In this document: positions 22,642-23,222 of the stretch, piece after piece
How positions within the stretch are numbered: position 1 is the stretch's first letter
Layout: the number at the start of each line of letters is the position of its first letter
Source of the DNA: Anaerolineaceae bacterium
GTDB taxonomy: Bacteria > Chloroflexota > Anaerolineae > Anaerolineales > Anaerolineaceae
Direction of reading: 5' to 3'
Length of the DNA: 23,222 nucleotides
Assembly: GCA_011620465.1 (NCBI GenBank)
Contig: WOZC01000103.1
Span: forward strand, 1-23,222
Program-made: the position numbers and the translations under genes
The notes under the pieces: generated by a model
The model's database searches: none
Told to the model about the DNA's origin: nothing
What the model saw: the letters and a program-made list of their open reading frames with translations, nothing else

Positions 22642-23222
22642 TTATTCAAATCGCTGCTTAATCTCAGCTTTTCTTTGAGTTCTAACAATTTCGAAATGAG
22701 TCATTAAGGCTTGATAACCCAGATCGTACTCTTTCGTTGCAATTGCTTGCTGAATTTTCCGGTGATATGCCCAAACATTCTGGAGGTAGGTTTTGTCACT
22801 TAAAACATGAATCCCGGTTTCCAGGCTTATGGACCAATACGCTTCCATGATGCTGGTCAAGAAGTTGTTATCGAGCGGTCGGTAAATGGCAAGGTGGAAT
22901 TCTTTGTGCTCTTCGATCGGAATGATCACCGGTCGGTTATTGATCTTCTTGAAAGCTGTTTCAACGTTCTCAGCAAGAAAATCGACATCTTTTTTGGTTA
23001 GATGAACCACGGCTTCCTGCCAGTAAGACAATTCGAGGTGCTGACGTACCGAAAGAAGATCCCAGATCAAATCCGGCTGCAGTTCGAGTCCGTAACGATA
23101 AGCCAGGCAGATCGCCGGAGCAGCAGAAAATGAGGAGGTTTGAATGCCTGTTTTCGTCTTGACTTCAACCAGCTCCAGTTGGCGTGCAACTTCGAGTTGC
23201 TCGCGAACTGCGGAAGCGCTGA
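22642..23222 (-). CDS. GntR-family transcriptional regulator with FCD domain (5'-partial)
   Basis: DNA-binding repressor or activator of the FadR subfamily, cut by the right window edge. 192 residues are visible; about 40 N-terminal ones are probably missing. The visible start, SASAVREQLEVARQLELVEV, is the recognition-helix half of a winged helix-turn-helix, followed by the wing KTKTGIQ. The C-terminal FCD effector domain shows EFHLAIY and HRKIQQAIA plus a final MTHF, which include the His residues that usually bind a metal and an organic-acid ligand. The frame is open past an apparent internal start at 23070, so the gene is not short. Placed 15 nt before korA, it likely controls the korAB operon in response to a carboxylic acid. 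Confidence 0.88.
   Translation of the reverse strand, partial: SASAVREQLEVARQLELVEVKTKTGIQTSSFSAAPAICLAYRYGLELQPDLIWDLLSVRQHLELSYWQEAVVHLTKKDVDFLAENVETAFKKINNRPVIIPIEEHKEFHLAIYRPLDNNFLTSIMEAYWSISLETGIHVLSDKTYLQNVWAYHRKIQQAIATKEYDLGYQALMTHFEIVRTQRKAEIKQRFE

Overview
The window reads as chromosomal DNA of an anaerobic, fermentative bacterium, most likely Chloroflexota of the Anaerolineae type. This is an inference from protein style, not from a marker gene. The clues are membrane proteins with Thr/Pro-rich linkers of the 'TPTATPT' kind, a zinc-ribbon/LysM envelope protein, a fused ADP-forming acyl-CoA synthetase, ferredoxin-dependent 2-oxoacid oxidoreductase genes, and medium GC. Gene density is high, with short operons separated by clear hairpin terminators. 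I see no phage, transposase, CRISPR, rRNA or tRNA gene.

Layout. 1-881 (-): a 3-hydroxyacid dehydrogenase-family reductase, its C-terminus cut by the window edge. 1324-1536 (+): a cold-shock protein with a long leader and its own terminator. 1841-3949 (+): fused acetate--CoA ligase (ADP-forming), starting at GTG. 4040-5820 (+): a NagD-like HAD phosphatase followed by a Tat-exported L,D-transpeptidase. 5821-6981 (-): hemW, convergent with the transpeptidase at zero distance. 7027-8211 (+): zinc ribbon / transmembrane / 2x LysM protein. 8275-9201 (-): trxB, sharing a bidirectional terminator with the LysM gene. 9571-12427 (+): tightly packed M20 dipeptidase, DUF1385 (YqhQ) and ComEA. 12462-15518 (+): yqeY, pgpH-type 7TM-HD phosphodiesterase and ybeY. 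15880-19462 (+): argF, rocD and pyk. 19749-23222 (-): a GntR/FCD regulator (cut at its N-terminus) followed by korA and korB.

How it fits together. Much of the metabolism fits peptide, amino-acid and sugar fermentation. The dipeptidase releases amino acids; ornithine carbamoyltransferase and ornithine aminotransferase handle ornithine; pyruvate kinase supplies pyruvate and ATP. KorAB oxidises a 2-oxoacid to acyl-CoA with reduction of ferredoxin, and the ADP-forming ligase can recover ATP from the acyl-CoA. The remaining genes are housekeeping: ribosome maturation, c-di-AMP turnover, redox, haem handling, cell wall and DNA uptake.

I found no convincing undescribed system. The points most worth a second look are non-coding: a 13-bp motif shared by the csp leader and the region upstream of the acyl-CoA ligase, two decayed copies of a dispersed repeat, and -10-like boxes placed 6-7 nt before start codons that lack Shine-Dalgarno sequences.
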